From Tetrastigma voinierianum (taxonomy: Eukaryota; Streptophyta; Magnoliopsida; Vitales; Vitaceae): DNA of 64,000 nucleotides. The notes under the pieces are model-generated. The model was not told the DNA's origin, ran no database searches, and worked only from the letters and a program-made list of their open reading frames with translations. This document shows positions 1 through 12,045 of the stretch, one piece after another; position 1 is the first letter of the stretch; each line of letters starts with the position of its first letter. The stretch covers positions 1-64,000 of the forward strand of contig JAEQBH010001517.1 in assembly GCA_016808115.1 (NCBI GenBank), given 5' to 3'. The position numbers and the translations under genes are program-made.

Positions 1-469
1 TGAGCAAAATGCAAGGAAGGAGGGAAGAGCAACATTGATAATCAAATAACTCACATGGAGGGAATACAGAAAAAGGAAGCATTTTTTTCTCTCCTATAAA
101 TTTGCAGAAAGTGAATTTATACATGATGAATTGTTTGCAAATGACTATATTTGATGTTAAAGAGTTTAGAGTATCTAAGGAATGAAAGACTCTATGAACA
201 TTGAGCTTTAAGGCTGAAGTCGCGATACAGAACTCCTTTAAAAAGTTGTCGCGACATCATAAACATTATAGACATATATGCTTTCACAGTTCATGGATGG
301 CTTGGTCTTAACAGGCCAAGGTTCGCAAAATTAACTTGATGTCGCGACGAATTAGGAAATGTTGCTACTGAAATTTTCAAGGGCTGCTCCTAATGACAAC
401 ATCTTGTTTTAAGGTGGTATTAAAGTTCACACATGAAATAAATGAAATAATCATTAGAGCTCATAAACT

Positions 470-2565
470 TTGATTGAATTGCACCTATTGGGAGTACTTT
501 TTTCCCAATTTTTCACTCTCCATTCCGTAACCCTGCTCATTCTCTCCTCCATTTTAAACCCCAAATCCTTTAGGGTCCCAAAATCTTCGAAATTTTCCTT
601 CTTCTGTGTCGGCCAACCATCAAACCTCAACCCTAACCAAGAAGAATTCATGGAGAAAAACGTGCAATCAGAAGAAGAGAATCGATGTGAAGAATGTAAT
701 GAAAGAATACCGTCAAGCATCGTATGGGATCAACAGGCTCTGAGGGAAAGATCAAAAGTGGCAAGAAAAATAGCGTAAGAGAAAATCAGATTTTAGGTCG
801 TGAGAAGTCACCAACCGGGAGGAAACACTATGCCTGAAAGGGCTTGTAAATATAAAGACGATTCAAAACCCTATCGCCCTTTCAAGGAAATAATAAAGAA
901 AAGAGGTCAGGAAACCCGCGCACATCAAAGGTGGTATGCCATAGTAAGTGGAGTTCTACCACCTTGTAGGAGAAAGGACAACATTGTATACGTCAGAGAG
1001 TGGGTGCTATATGGAGCGCACATTAACCAAGTTTATGAAATGCGTGACACAAGCATGGGTCAAAAATTCAAAAAGCTCCTGGGAACCTAGATTTGAAGGA
1101 AGAGAAGCAGAAAACTCACCGACGGAAGGCCCAACTGGCAGAGAAAGGAGGACCAAAACCTCATCAGGGAAGCTCCCACCCAGGAGGTTATGAAAAGGGT
1201 CTCTATTTCCTAGCCCCGCTTTGGTTCCAAACTCGCACACCCCGAGCACAATGAGAAGAGGCGGTCATGCTATGCAGCTATTACGAAGGGATATAAGATC
1301 AATATAGGGACAATAATGAAAATTCGATAATGAGGTACCACGAAGGAAACAAAGAGGGTGATCCCTCACCCGGCAAACGAGTTGCAATCTTGTGTTTGAA
1401 GGAATTTGGAGTGAGAGGGAGTTGGGAAGCGAGAAGAAGAAGTTCCCGGCCGACATCACCACTCCTGTGACAGGAGTGAGTGGGACATAAGAAACCAGAA
1501 GAAAAGAGTCTTGGTTTAAGAAAACGGGAGAAGAAGTTCCAAGCTGAGAAAGAAGAAGTGAACACGAGGGGAAACCTCCGGGATGTTAATAATTTCCCAT
1601 TGCGAGACAACTGCCGAGGCGGGATGAAAGAAGCCAGTAGATTTCTCTTCCTTTAGCTAGTTCTCCTCCCATGCAGGTAGAACATTCAAAGAAAAGGGAG
1701 AAAGTTCACAGAACCTGAGAACCAGGCAATCATGGAAATGCTTCTCTCCATGCAAAACAAGATGGAGGCAAAGGGAAAGAGGTGGAGGTTGCGACAAGAG
1801 TTAAAGGGAGGAAGTGCATGAAAAGAACTAAAAAGAGAGATCAAGAATGGAAGAAGAACTACAGAGAAGAGAAGAAAGGTTTGAAGCTGAGTTGCAAAAA
1901 GAGAGCAGGAATGAGGCAAGGCGAAAAGGAAGAAGAACGAGGATGAAGGAGGTACTCGACGAGGAAAACCCCAGAGAAATGGAAACAAGGGATAAGACAC
2001 AATTAAAGAAGTTGAAGTTCGATCATGAGCATTCTACAACAATCAAGTTAGAGACAATCGGCTCTTGGGAATCACTGAAGGAAAGGGATGCGAAAACGGG
2101 GAAGAAGCGGAGACAAAGGAGAACATCGATGGATTTAAATTTCTTTACATGTCCTGGTGAAAGATTTTGAGACAAGATGGAAGGGAGAGACAAGGTGTTA
2201 GATGGAAACGATGCATTCAGGAGGAAGATGTGGCTAGAGAATATGGACTTGATCAACAACAACTGTCAAAAATTCTTGGAGGTCATGACGGGAAATGGGA
2301 GAAAAACATGAACACATTGGAGATGAGGCAAGGATGAAGCGAACAAAAGGTGGATCTCTCAAATGAATTGGCACGAGGAAAAGCGACCAGGCAAAGAAAG
2401 CCAAGGGACCAGAGAATAGAAGTAAAGATTCGAGTCAGCCCACAGTGGACACTCTTGACTGGATCCTTTAGACATCTATACTCGCAAACAAAAAAGAAAA
2501 AAATAGACCTATCCATTCAAAAGTTTCAATCACTCCTTTCTATCTCTCACGTAGTTCCTAAGTAG
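470..2565 (+). pseudogene. Gag-like relic, frameshifted
   Basis: Plus-strand open segments at 470-778, 800-1090, 1847-2170 and 2350-2565 lie in different frames. The piece at 1847-2170 is a highly charged Glu/Arg/Lys-rich helix-forming sequence beginning MEEELQRREERFEAEL, the kind of coiled-coil stretch found in plant gypsy Gag proteins. The piece at 800-1090 has no motif I recognise. No CCHC zinc knuckle is visible. The position between the left edge and a 3' polypurine tract fits gag of an LTR element, but identity rests on composition and context only. Confidence 0.28.
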
Positions 2566-4187
2566 TTGCGATTGAATCGAAATAAAATAGAAACTTGAAT
2601 TGAATTTTGTGATAGCGTCTTTATTTTGAATTGTTGATTCAATATTGTGTTCTTCGGAAAGATGCATGATTAGGACATTAAAGTAAATTAGTTCGAATAA
2701 AAAGCTGGCGAGATGGAATGAGAAATTTGAATTGAATGGCTTGATTAGATTAGGAATAGTGAAATGCGAGAATAAGGACAAAATGAATCTGAGTTTAGTG
2801 AAACACAAGGTGCAAAAAATTACTTAAATCTAGCGATAAGTCGGGAGATTGAGGAAAGTAAAGAGGGAACAAAACATATTTTTGAGTTTGTGGTGTGAGC
2901 AATCGATCAAAGGAACTGTTGAATATCGATTAATTTAAATACTCCTGAAGCAAAAATGAGTCAAGGTACTCCACATGGTTGAAGTCAAACTGTTCAAACC
3001 AAGTGCAATTTATTAGATTATTGGTTGAGCGAAATCCTAGGTGATCTGGTGACGAAGTGTCTGAGCCATTCTTGGATAGTTTGAGCCATCTTAGCCATCA
3101 CATATCTTGATGCATATACAGCAGTTCCCGAAATTGAACCCGACAAGCTTATTTTTTTCAAAAAAATAACCAATGAAACCAGCCCATTCTAAGAAATCAA
3201 TCCTCCAGTAAAGAACCTATGATTACCCAGGAATCCAAGGAGGAAGTAAGAAATGAAGTTTGGGGGAGTATATATTTTCGAGGAACTCAAAAAAAAAAAA
3301 AAAAAAGGGAATGAAAGAAAAAGACAAAGAGCAGAAAATGCAATAGAAAAGAACACTTATAGGGATAAGTTTTATCTTGTGGCCTAACTCTCTTGAACAA
3401 TTAAGTTCTTAGGGTGTTTGACACCTAGTACCTAATGCCATGCGGTATGGGACCTGCAACCCAAAGTTCGCTAAGGTGTTGAAAGCTGAAAGTTAAAACA
3501 TTGCTATCCGTGGTGACAAACAAAGGAAATTTCCCCAGTGGAATTACGAGTGAAGAAATAGGGGGCATACAGTTATGAATTGAAGAGATCAAAGAGATGT
3601 CCCAAACAACATGAAAGCTTAGGGAGTTTATTAGAGAAACTATAAGAAAGAAAGGGCGAGAAGAGGAGAGAAAAGGGTCGGGGTAATCTTAACCTAAAAA
3701 ATTCCTTCCATCCTACCCATTACCCAAACTTTAACAATATAAGCCCAAGGAGCGATTGATCTTGAAGGCTGAAATCACCTACATTAGTGGAGTCAATATG
3801 AAAAACAAACTTATGGAATTTGGAAATATGGAAACAATCAAAAGCGGTGAAGGACTTTAGGGAGTTAATTATTTCGATATGAAAATGAGAAGGGAAAATA
3901 ATCTATTATTCAAAACGGGATCTAATAATGTGATTATGTTGTTTGTAAAAACAATTTCAACAGTTTAGTTTTGTATACTATGAAAAGTAGAAACTAACCT
4001 TGAAACTGACTTGAAGCTAGATATGTGAATGATGCATACATTGTATTTCAATTAAATTGAATACCATTGTAGAAGAAAAAAAAAAATTTTGAATAATACT
4101 TCTAAAACAAAACATAAAAATGTCCTTTTTGTTTGAGGACAAACAAATCTTTCTTTTTCTTTGCTTGAGGACAAGCAAAATTTTAAG

Positions 4188-4199
4188 TTTGGGGGAGTT
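4188..4199 (+). promoter_or_regulatory. Polypurine tract before the LTR at 4200
   Basis: The sequence TTTGGGGGAGTT directly precedes TGATGAGCTT, the presumed LTR start. This purine run, preceded by TTGAGGACAAGCAAAATTTT at 4164-4183, is the usual plus-strand priming site layout of Athila/Tat-type elements. A similar GTTTGGGGGAGT run at about 3257-3270 is not followed by LTR-like sequence. Confidence 0.7.
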
Positions 4200-4541
4200 T
4201 GATGAGCTTAAAAGTCATCTATTTTTAGTCCATTTTTCTGCTTAATTTTCATATCAAAAGAGACAATTACCTTGCAGAAATATGAAGAAACTCACCCATT
4301 TGTTATTAGCAGGTAGAATGGAAGAAAAGAAAAAGCGTTAGAAAATCTGAGGAAATAAATTAGACAAGTGCGATCAATTGGCGAGGCGAAATAGAAAGAA
4401 GCTGGTGGAGTCATTGATGCGGTTGTGGAGTCTGCCTGATCCGGTTCTGAGTCGGCGTGACATCGGGAAAGTGAAGGGAATTTGATCTTTGGACGGTAGG
4501 AAACCTGATCTAGAGCGGTGAGAGCGAATTAAAGGAATGAT

Positions 4542-4896
4542 GTCATGACGAGAAAAGCGAATCGCGACATCAAAAACAACTGATCTGATCTACGGCGGCA
4601 TTAAGTGATGTCGCGACAAAGAAAGGCTGGTCGCGACATCATGACAACCGGTGGAAGGATCTGCGAGAGACTTGAGCCCGTGGCGACGCAACATCGATGT
4701 CGCGACGCCGACTAACCATTGAGAAGGCTGCGAAAGGACTAGAATGGATATTACGCGGCAGGCCATGATGTCGCGACGCCGCAGCGATAGCCCAGACTGC
4801 AAAAGCATAGCATGGTGTCGTGACAACATGAACGACCCGTTCATAGGATGCAGAACTTTAAGTCGATGTCGCGGCAATGTAGGTTCGATGTCATGA
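4542..4896. repeat. Cluster of GTCGCGAC palindromes in the LTR U3
   Basis: Exact copies of the 8-bp palindrome GTCGCGAC occur at 4610, 4630, 4699 and 4770. Decayed forms (GTCATGAC, GTCGTGAC, GTCGCGGC) occur near 4542, 4817, 4868 and 4889. Several are extended, as in TGATGTCGCGAC at 4606 facing GTCGCGACATCA at 4630, which makes a potential hairpin. The decayed forms differ by C-to-T or G-to-A changes, as expected from deamination of methylated CG sites. Confidence 0.75.
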
Positions 4897-4997
4897 CAAG
4901 AGAGGCGGGGCCTTGGCTTTGGAGGAGGCGATAACTTGGGCTGGCTACTGCGAAATCCACAGCGAGGTTATATTGGGATTAGGGCTGTGGAAAACCC

Positions 4998-5004
4998 TAT
5001 AAAT
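4998..5004 (+). promoter_or_regulatory. TATA-like box of the LTR
   Basis: TATAAAT lies about 800 bp into the LTR and ~80 bp upstream of a pyrimidine-rich run, a reasonable position for the element's own promoter. Function is inferred from position only. Confidence 0.45.
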
Positions 5005-5070
5005 CTGCTGACTACCCGGAATAGTAAGCGGTCGCGCATCAAAGGAGAGATCTGGGTAGCCTAGGCTTCA

Positions 5071-5126
5071 ATTTTATTTTATTTTCTTTTCTTTTCTTTT
5101 CTTTTCTTTTTTCTTTTCTTTATTTT
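5071..5126 (+). repeat. (CTTTT)n pyrimidine microsatellite
   Basis: An imperfect pentanucleotide run of CTTTT units flanked by ATTTT units lies in the LTR just downstream of its TATA-like box. Confidence 0.85.
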
Positions 5127-6442
5127 AGAGAGAATGTTTGTCTCGTATATTTTTTTTAGTTTTATTATTTTTCTGTGGATCTGAATGTTATCGTTTCTTG
5201 AAGCTGAATCACGAGAATTCAATTTCTTTTCAAGTACTACCTGGAATGCATAGAAGTCCAGACAAATTTACGGGATTGATTATTTCAGTTTGAATTACAG
5301 TTATTCTTTTGATCGGAAGGATCTTTGTCTCGTGTGATTGTTAATTGAGAATTGACTTCCATTTAGTAAGCGTTGTAGTCGAGAGTGATCTCTGTAGTAA
5401 TTTGCAGCATCTTGTTCATTTCGGTTCATCAATTTACTTTAGATTATGGGTTTATTGATTTGGATCTGAATATCAGTTTACTATACCCGTTAAGAATTGC
5501 GTCGTTACTCTGATTTCAAGGAGGTCCTCACGGGTGACCACGGGAAGACACACAATCCTGGGAGTAATGTGCATTTCTTTGAAGGTATACTAACCTGCTA
5601 TTAGGGATCCTTTGAGCTTTGTAAGTTCACTTAGATAAATCCTCTTCTCACTTGAAATCAAGAACAGGTTGAACGACTTATCTATTTAAACAAACGGAGA
5701 GATTTCACCTCGGTCGGATAGTGAGGGCCCGATCAGGTGTTAGTTGAGATCTAATCGAGGAAAGGTTGATCTATTTTAATTTGGGAAGAGTAATTTGGAA
5801 GTTGTATATCCTTGCTTGACCGTGCTTAGGGTAGGTGTACGATCCATTAAAATGGGTATGGTATTGCGAAAAATATCCGACTTAAGGAAGTTCTTGTTAA
5901 AAGTAGTTATCTCGTTCCACAGCCAATTCGAGGAAGATCGGGAAGAAGGAGATAACGAAGGTGGGCGTGGAGATCCAGCTGCACTACAATTGCCTTGGAC
6001 AGATTTTGAAACTTGAGATAATCAAGAAATTAATTCAGTATGAACTACAGGAATTGATCGTTCACTATAACTGTTTCTCTTGATGTGTCTTCTTATGATA
6101 ACTGTTCAGTATTCATTTCTTTTTGTAGGAATTTATTTTCCTTGATTTGTTTTATTTCAGTCTATTTGAATGTTCATTTCTCTTTGAACTAGTTAATTCC
6201 CATTTCATCTTTGTTTTTCCATATCAATTTACGGTCGAATAGTATTAATTTTAATTAGTCGGGGTAGTTGATGAAAATTCTTGAGATCTGTGGGATCGAT
6301 ATCTGAACTTTCGAAATCCATTTTGTGCCCTTGACTGTGCATAATAGAATTTTGACTAAGAGCCAATAAATTAAATCTCGTTTCTACTCTGAAGATTTTT
6401 GGTTATGATAGTATGATGTCAACTTAAGTTATTAAGCAGCAT

Positions 6443-6577
6443 TGCACAGGATTAGTTAATATTCCTTTGGTAATAGTGTCATAAATTTGTTTTATGTATT
6501 TAATTCACAACAAGTTTTATGGCGATTTTGCTGAGGATTAGATAGTAGTCCTTCAGTGATAACGTTATAATCTTGCA
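6443..6577 (+). repeat. Degenerate tandem duplication with PBS-like sequence
   Basis: The stretch around 6443-6490 and the stretch around 6528-6575 align along ~48 bp with many substitutions; both contain an AGGATTAG core followed by similar sequence. The second copy includes TGGCGATTTTGCTGAGGATT at 6520-6539. This resembles the tRNA-Asp-type primer-binding site of Athila-like elements, with several C-to-T and G-to-A style differences. The place just after the LTR fits. Identification as a primer-binding site is tentative. Confidence 0.4.
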
Positions 6578-6620
6578 TGCATAACTAATGCATAAATGTG
6601 AAAACATGTGTTTTGGTTCG

Positions 6621-9248
6621 GTCATCAGAGCTCTACCCTACTACTCAGACGAGCTCTTCTCATCAGTCAACATGGACGAGCTCCTACTTCACAATTTACA
6701 TTGATGAGCTCTTCCTATCAGTCAGCATGGACGAGCTTTAATCTACTATTCACTCAGACGAGCTCTTCTCATCAGCCAACATGGACGAGCTCTACCCTAC
6801 TACTCAAACGAGCTCTTCTCATCAGTCAACATGGGCTGACTCTACTTCCTGATTCCACGTTGGCGAGCTCTTCCCATCAGTCAACATGGATGAGCTCTAA
6901 TCTACTATTCACTCGGCAGGCTCTTCCCTGTCGGCCAACATGGGCCAGGCTCTGCCCTACTACTCAGACGAGCTCTTCGTCGGTCGACATGGTGGCTCTG
7001 CTTCACAATTTACATTGGCGATATTCCCTGTCGGTCGGCCGCTGGACGGGGCTCAATCTCTATTCACTCTGGCGAGCTCTTCTATCGGCCAACATGGGTG
7101 AGCTCTACCCTACCGGGCGGCTCTTCTCATGTCGATCAACATGAATGAGCTCCTACTTCACAATTTACTCGGCAGGCGCTGCTGTGATGACATGGGCTGG
7201 GCTACACCTGCACTGAGGCAGGCTCTTCACATCGAGTCACCATGGGCGAGCTCTACTTCATAATTTACTGCGGCGAGCTCTTTCCTATCGACCCGACATG
7301 GGCGGGCTCTGCCCTACTACTTTCGGACCGGCTCTTCTCATGTCGACCCAGTATGGACGAGCTCTTCTACCATCGATCGACATGGGCGAGCTGCCGCTAC
7401 AATTTACATTGGCGATACTTCTATCGATCGGCATGGAATGAGCTCTAATCTACTATTCACTCGGCGAGCTCTTCTCATCTGACCCGACATGGACTGAGCT
7501 CTACCCTGCCTCAGACGAGCTCTTCTCATCGGTCGACATGGGCGAGCTCTACTTCTAATTTACATTGGCAGGCTCTTCCTATCGGTGTTCGGCATGGATG
7601 ACTCTAATATCTGTCACTCACGATGACTCTTCTGTCGGCCCGACATGGACGGAGAAACCTGCCCTGCACTACTCGAGGCGAGGCTCTTCTCGTGATTGAC
7701 ATGGAGCTGAGCTCTACTTCATAATTTACGCATTGTGACTCTTCACATCCCGGTTAGCATGGGCGAGCTCACAATCATATTCACTCGGCCCAGGCTCTTC
7801 ACATCGGCCCGACATGGACGAGCTGCCTACTTTCAGGCGAGCTCTTCTCATCGGTCGACATGGGCCGAGCTCCTGCCCCACCAATTTACTCGGCGAGCTC
7901 TTCCTATCGGCCAACATGGACGAGCTCTGCCACCTTCTGGGCAGGCTCTTCTCTTCGGTCACCATGGAGCGAGCTCTGCTTATAATTTACTCTGGCGAGC
8001 TCTTCCCTATCGGCCCGACATGGGCGAGCTGCCTGCTACTCGAGGCAGGCTCTTCTCATCAGCCAACATGGACGAGCTCTACCTACCCTTTCGGGCGAGC
8101 TCTTCGTGATCCAGCGTGGGCTGACTCACTGCCCGCGGTATTGTGAGCTCTTCTATCAGTCGGCATGACGAGCCAATCTCTTCACTCGTGAGCTCTTTAT
8201 CGGCTTGACATGGGCCAGGCTGCACCTGAAGAGCGAGCTCTTCTCATCGATCAACATGGGCCAGCTCCTACTTCTAATTTACTCGCTGAGCTCTTCTATC
8301 GGCCCGGTGACATGGACGAGGCTCTACCTACCTCCGGGCAGGCTCTTCTCATCGGTCACCATGGGCCCGAGCTCCTGCTATATTTACTCACGGCGACTCT
8401 TCCCTGTCGGCTTGACATGGCGAGCTCTGCCACACTACTGCGGCGATCTCTTCATCAGCTGACATGGGCCGAGCTCTGCCACACTACTCGGAGCCCAGGC
8501 TCTTCTCGTCGGTCGACATGGGCGAGCTCCTTCACAATTTACATTGTGAGCTCTTCTGTCGGTCGGCATGGACCGAGCTCTAATCTACTATTCCCTTTCC
8601 AGACAGGCTCTTCTCATCGGTCAACCTTGGAATGAGGCTCCTACTTCTAATTTACTCACAGCGAGCTCTTCTATCGGCCCGACATGGAATGAGCTCTGCC
8701 TCTCTTACTCGAGACGAGCTCTTCTCATCGATGCGACATGGGCGAGCTCCTGCTTCACAATTTACATTGGCGAGCTCTTCACATCGGTCGGCATGGGCGA
8801 GCTGCAATCATATTCACTCTGGCGAGCTCTTCCCTGTCGGTCGACATGGAATGAGCTCTACCTGCTACTTTCAGACGAGCTCTTCTCATCGGTCGACATG
8901 GGCGAGCTCTGCCATGATTTACATTGACAGGCTCTTCTATCGATCGACATGGGCCCGAGCTTTAACTCTTATTCACTCGCCAGCTCTTCTGCTCGACCAT
9001 CATGGGCGGAGCTCTACTCTACCTCAAGCGAGCTCTTCGTGTGGCGTGGGCCGAGCTCTATTCAACTATGCGTTTTTACCAGCTCGCCCTGCCAGTTCAC
9101 ATGGAAGCCCTAGTTCAGCGATTTATATTGGCGACTCGCGCGTTCATTTCACTTAGCGAGCACACACTCTCAGCATATTGACGAGCTATCCTGCCGGTCT
9201 GGCGTGAGCGAGTTCTGTTAATCGACTTTGTGAGCTTTCCTTACTTAG
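6621..9248. repeat. 2.6-kb tandem array of ~53-bp units in ~160-bp trimers
   Basis: The basic unit is about 53 bp, built on GCGAGCTCTTC followed by a CATCGGTCGACATGG-like core and a second GAGCTC. Units end in one of three tails: A (a CACAATTTACATTG type), B (a TAATCTACTATTCACTC type) or C (a TACCCTACTACTCAGA type). They mostly follow the order A-B-C, giving about 16-17 trimers, with local departures such as near 8640. Copies differ by substitutions and 1-6 bp indels. Serine-rich open frames through the array (for example 6608-7144 and 8632-9156) come from the repeat and are not called genes. Placement left of a Tat-type antisense ORF and 3' LTR suggests a 3' UTR satellite. Confidence 0.9.
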
Positions 9249-10478
9249 GTCGGCGGGCTATACGAGGCTCCCAGAGGAAAGTAGGCCGATTTTCGAACCC
9301 TTGCAGAATCATCGGTTTGGAATAAATACATATGTATCCGACAAGAATGCGAATTATAACAAAATATGTATTTATCGAAAGAGGCTACATGGATCCAGGC
9401 CCAGTCTGACGAAATGAAATAAGCCTGTATCGTAAAAAAAAAAAAAAAGAGATAAGGGAGATAAATGGTCGAGATCGTCCCTAAAGTCACGCATGAGGAG
9501 GAAGGGATGAGGAATGAGGAGAAATAGTTTATTAAGTCTTAGGGCCCTTGGGAATAATTCGCGAGGTGATTATACGCACCGCCGTCCTTTAGGAAGATCA
9601 AAATTGAAATCTAGGTTGGGATGCGCGGTAGCTTTCGCTGACGAGCCGCGAAGCGAGCAGAGCTGATCGCGGTTGCCTAATAGCCTGTCCTGCGTGCGAC
9701 CATCTTGACCTGTAGCGATGAAGTCCGACCTGCGATCGCGGCGTTCTCGTTTAGCGCTCAGAGGCGAATTATGACCTCGAAGACTGCGGCAAGCGATCTC
9801 TGCGCGACACCCTACCCTCGGAAGCTTCGCTGACGGGCCACTTAGTTGTGTTTCCTATCGGTCAATCCGGCGTGGCCACACGTGGATTCCATTTGAAGAT
9901 CTACATGATTCGCCGGGAGGTGGCAGGCTCATCACAACCGGTTAAATCGCCTTGGGCAAATACCGATCCCTCACGAGCCTCGACCAAGTTACTCTAGGCG
10001 ACTTCGGAGATTGTCGAACCTCTTGAAGCGCTTCGCCCGCGGCGCGAAATGACTATTCACGAACCTCGTCTTCTCTACTCGGCCAAACACGGCCGGCGAA
10101 GTGTGCTTCAAGTTAGACTTAAGTGGCTCCGCGTCTTGATCCGAACCTTGCATGTGCTCTTGCAGCTGCGCCCTCGGCGATGGCGTGGCGACCTTAAGCC
10201 TTATAAATGCGGCGATCTTTACGTGCTTCTCATTTAATTTGGCCTTTTGGCGGACCCTTGAATGGTAGCAACCTGCATATCAAACACAAGTCGGTCTTGG
10301 GCCAGCGAAACGGAGATGGTGATAAACATGATTAGAGACTTACCAAAGCGACCCGAAGGATAAAGCGGCTTCATCAGTGACCTTGCGACCTCGAGTCGAA
10401 TCCTTGACAATAGAAGAAAGCAGCGCCCTGCTTAGTAAGTTCGGTATTGGAAGCGAAGAATCTGGGCATTATTAGCCC
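9249..10478. other. Element interior with no recognised gene
   Basis: The stretch lies between the tandem array and the antisense ORF remnant. It is GC-richer than the flanks and contains a 15-A run near 9436. Open frames such as 10049-10237 show no motif I know. It is most simply the 3' untranslated interior of the same Tat-type element. Confidence 0.4.
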
Positions 10479-12045
10479 TTATTTTCGACTTCTTTCTCTT
10501 TGGTTCCGCCACCTCTCGAGGAGGCAACCCAGCGTCTTCGAGAGCGGGATCAATGCGATTCTGAGCATAGCGCCAGTACGCTTTCGGCTCATGAGGATTT
10601 CAGCCTGAACGAGGCTTGGAAGGGCGTAGGGCATAAAGCCGCGGCTGTCGGCCAATGGTGACAACGCCCTCTCCGACCCTTGGACGAGGAAGTCGGAGCG
10701 TCCCGATTTACGAACTTTGGCGAAACCGGCTCATCCCTCTCAAGATTTGTGATTTTTCCTTTTCCACTTGGCTGCGGGGCCGAGCAGCGCCCACTAAATG
10801 AAGCCCCAAGAATTTCCCAGGGTGGGAGCGATGGAGTCGAGAAAACCCCAGTGGAAGGAGGCGAGGGCCTGAAGCGGATCGTGCGGGACATGCGACCCTA
10901 GATGGACCGAGGAATGCCAGACTTTATCAACCGCATAAGGGCGGGCGGACATTCGCGGCGCGGGCTATGACGTTGTCTTCCTCGTTAGGTCGAATGACTT
11001 TGAGAAACCACGAGGGAAAGTGCTTAAAAACCAGAAGCGTTCAACCATCTTCGGACAAGCCAGCTAAAAGCGAGGCAAATACTCCACGAAGATTATCGGG
11101 TATGCCGGTCGTAGGGACACCTGGGTTTTGTCTTTGTCGAAAGGTGTACTCCCGAGGCAATGGCTGAGAAGAAATACCGTCCCTTCCATGACTGTGTGAA
11201 GAAGGTAGGTCGGAGAGATTACCGGAGGAGCTGGAGCGTTTGGAGAAAGAAAATGGAAGCCCTCGGGAAGTAGCTATTGGAATGAAAGATGAAGGAAGCG
11301 AGGCTATGCCCCAGGGCCTTGAACCCTCATCCACAAAAAAGAACAAAAGGCTACCCAAAATGCCAGAAGCCATTGGGACAGTTAGGAAGGGCCAGGATGT
11401 TGGAATGTTGTAGAACCCCTTTCATGAAGGTGCGGTGGAAAGAAAGCGAGCCATTGTCAAAAGCGACTTCAAAGAAGCAGACCATCGGGCACGGAGGTAC
11501 GTATAAAGTCGAACATGCGGGACCCATATTCGGATGCCGGGAGGTCGATGCGATCAGCCGGAATGGTCCCATAAAGGGCGGCTCTGCTGGAGTCCCACGT
11601 TCACGGCATCGCCGAAGGAGCAGCATTGAGAAATCCTGACCTTGGGGTATTTGATCCGGTTCATTCCTTTTACCCTTATCTAGCAGTGGGAGCGCCTGGG
11701 AAGCGAGGTTGAGGCGAAGCAGTACAATATGGCGGGAACACCCAAGGCTGCTGGGGCCGGCATCAACGGAAGAGTCATATTGTCTCACATAAGAAGAAGA
11801 AGCGATTTGGACCATGAGCGTAAGCAAATAGTAATAGGCGAGCCAAGAACAAATAAACCACAGAGCCTCGACCTATCAGCGAAAGGACCCCATGCGCGAA
11901 AAGAAGCGAGACCTTGAGACATAGGAATAAAGCGGAAGGAACTTAAGTCGGAGAAACTCGAGATAGGAGGGAGGTCGATGAAAGGGCGGGAGTCAAGGAG
12001 AATATGAAAAACAAGCGCGAGAGCCGAAGAGTCACCATTAATCAT
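10479..12045 (-). pseudogene. Antisense ORF of a Tat-lineage retrotransposon, frameshifted
   Basis: Reading leftward from 12045, open pieces follow in shifted frames: 12045-11785, 11827-11351, 11373-11041, 10891-10589 and 10664-10479. The best piece (11827-11351) includes PMVCFFEVAFDNGSLSFHR followed by a stretch ending in LPNCPNGFWHFG. This resembles the conserved N-terminal core of the plant 'putative gypsy-type transposon' family (Transposase_28-like), where an aromatic-rich phrase about the protein's 'far end' is followed by an asparagine-rich PN..W motif. Downstream pieces are Ser/Pro-rich and then basic (ending NQRERSRK). Such antisense ORFs between pol and the 3' LTR are described for Tat-lineage elements (Ogre, Retand). 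Here the 3' LTR lies on the expected side. At least four frame changes make it a pseudogene. The family assignment is from memory of motifs. Confidence 0.55.

Larger units (their letters stand above)
1..4199 (+). mobile_element. Interior of a decayed LTR retrotransposon without recognisable pol
   Basis: This stretch ends in a polypurine tract and LTR start at 4188-4200, which orients it as the 3' part of an LTR element on the plus strand. No protease, RT, RNase H or integrase motif could be found in it. The part from 1700 to 2400 is strongly purine-rich and gives charged, Lys/Glu/Arg-rich translations. Two GTCGCGAC palindromes occur at 248-255 and 341-348, the same motif that is clustered in the LTR at 4.5-4.9 kb. 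An 18-A run lies near 3289-3306. Around 4120-4180 two near-identical phrases of the type GAGGACAAGCAAA occur ~33 bp apart, a sequence style common just upstream of Athila/Tat-type 3' LTRs. I infer a non-autonomous or heavily deleted element; the 5' end lies outside the window or is unrecognised. Confidence 0.55.
4200..6510 (+). mobile_element. LTR of an Athila/Tat-type Ty3/gypsy element
   Basis: It begins TGATGAGCTT right after a polypurine tract. The first ~700 bp (U3) carries clustered GTCGCGAC palindromes. A TATA-like TATAAAT is at 4998-5004 and a (CTTTT)n run follows at about 5083-5126, near the expected transcript start. The second half includes a phrase of the CTGTGGGATCGATATC type at about 6290-6305, which is usual near the end of such LTRs. 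The right end is approximate: a degenerate primer-binding-like sequence begins near 6520. The short ORF at 5795-6016 inside it is not considered a gene. Confidence 0.6.

Noticed and set aside
3257..3270. GTTTGGGGGAGTA as a second polypurine tract with LTR
   Set aside because: The following sequence has no LTR start, and no partner copy is present.
6608..9156. Long Ser/Leu-rich plus-strand frames (178, 141 and 174 residues)
   Set aside because: They are produced by the ~53-bp tandem repeat; the peptide repeats with the DNA period and frames shift at each indel.
6621..9248. CRISPR-like array
   Set aside because: Units are contiguous and diverged with no conserved repeat/unique spacer pattern, and the window is plant nuclear DNA.
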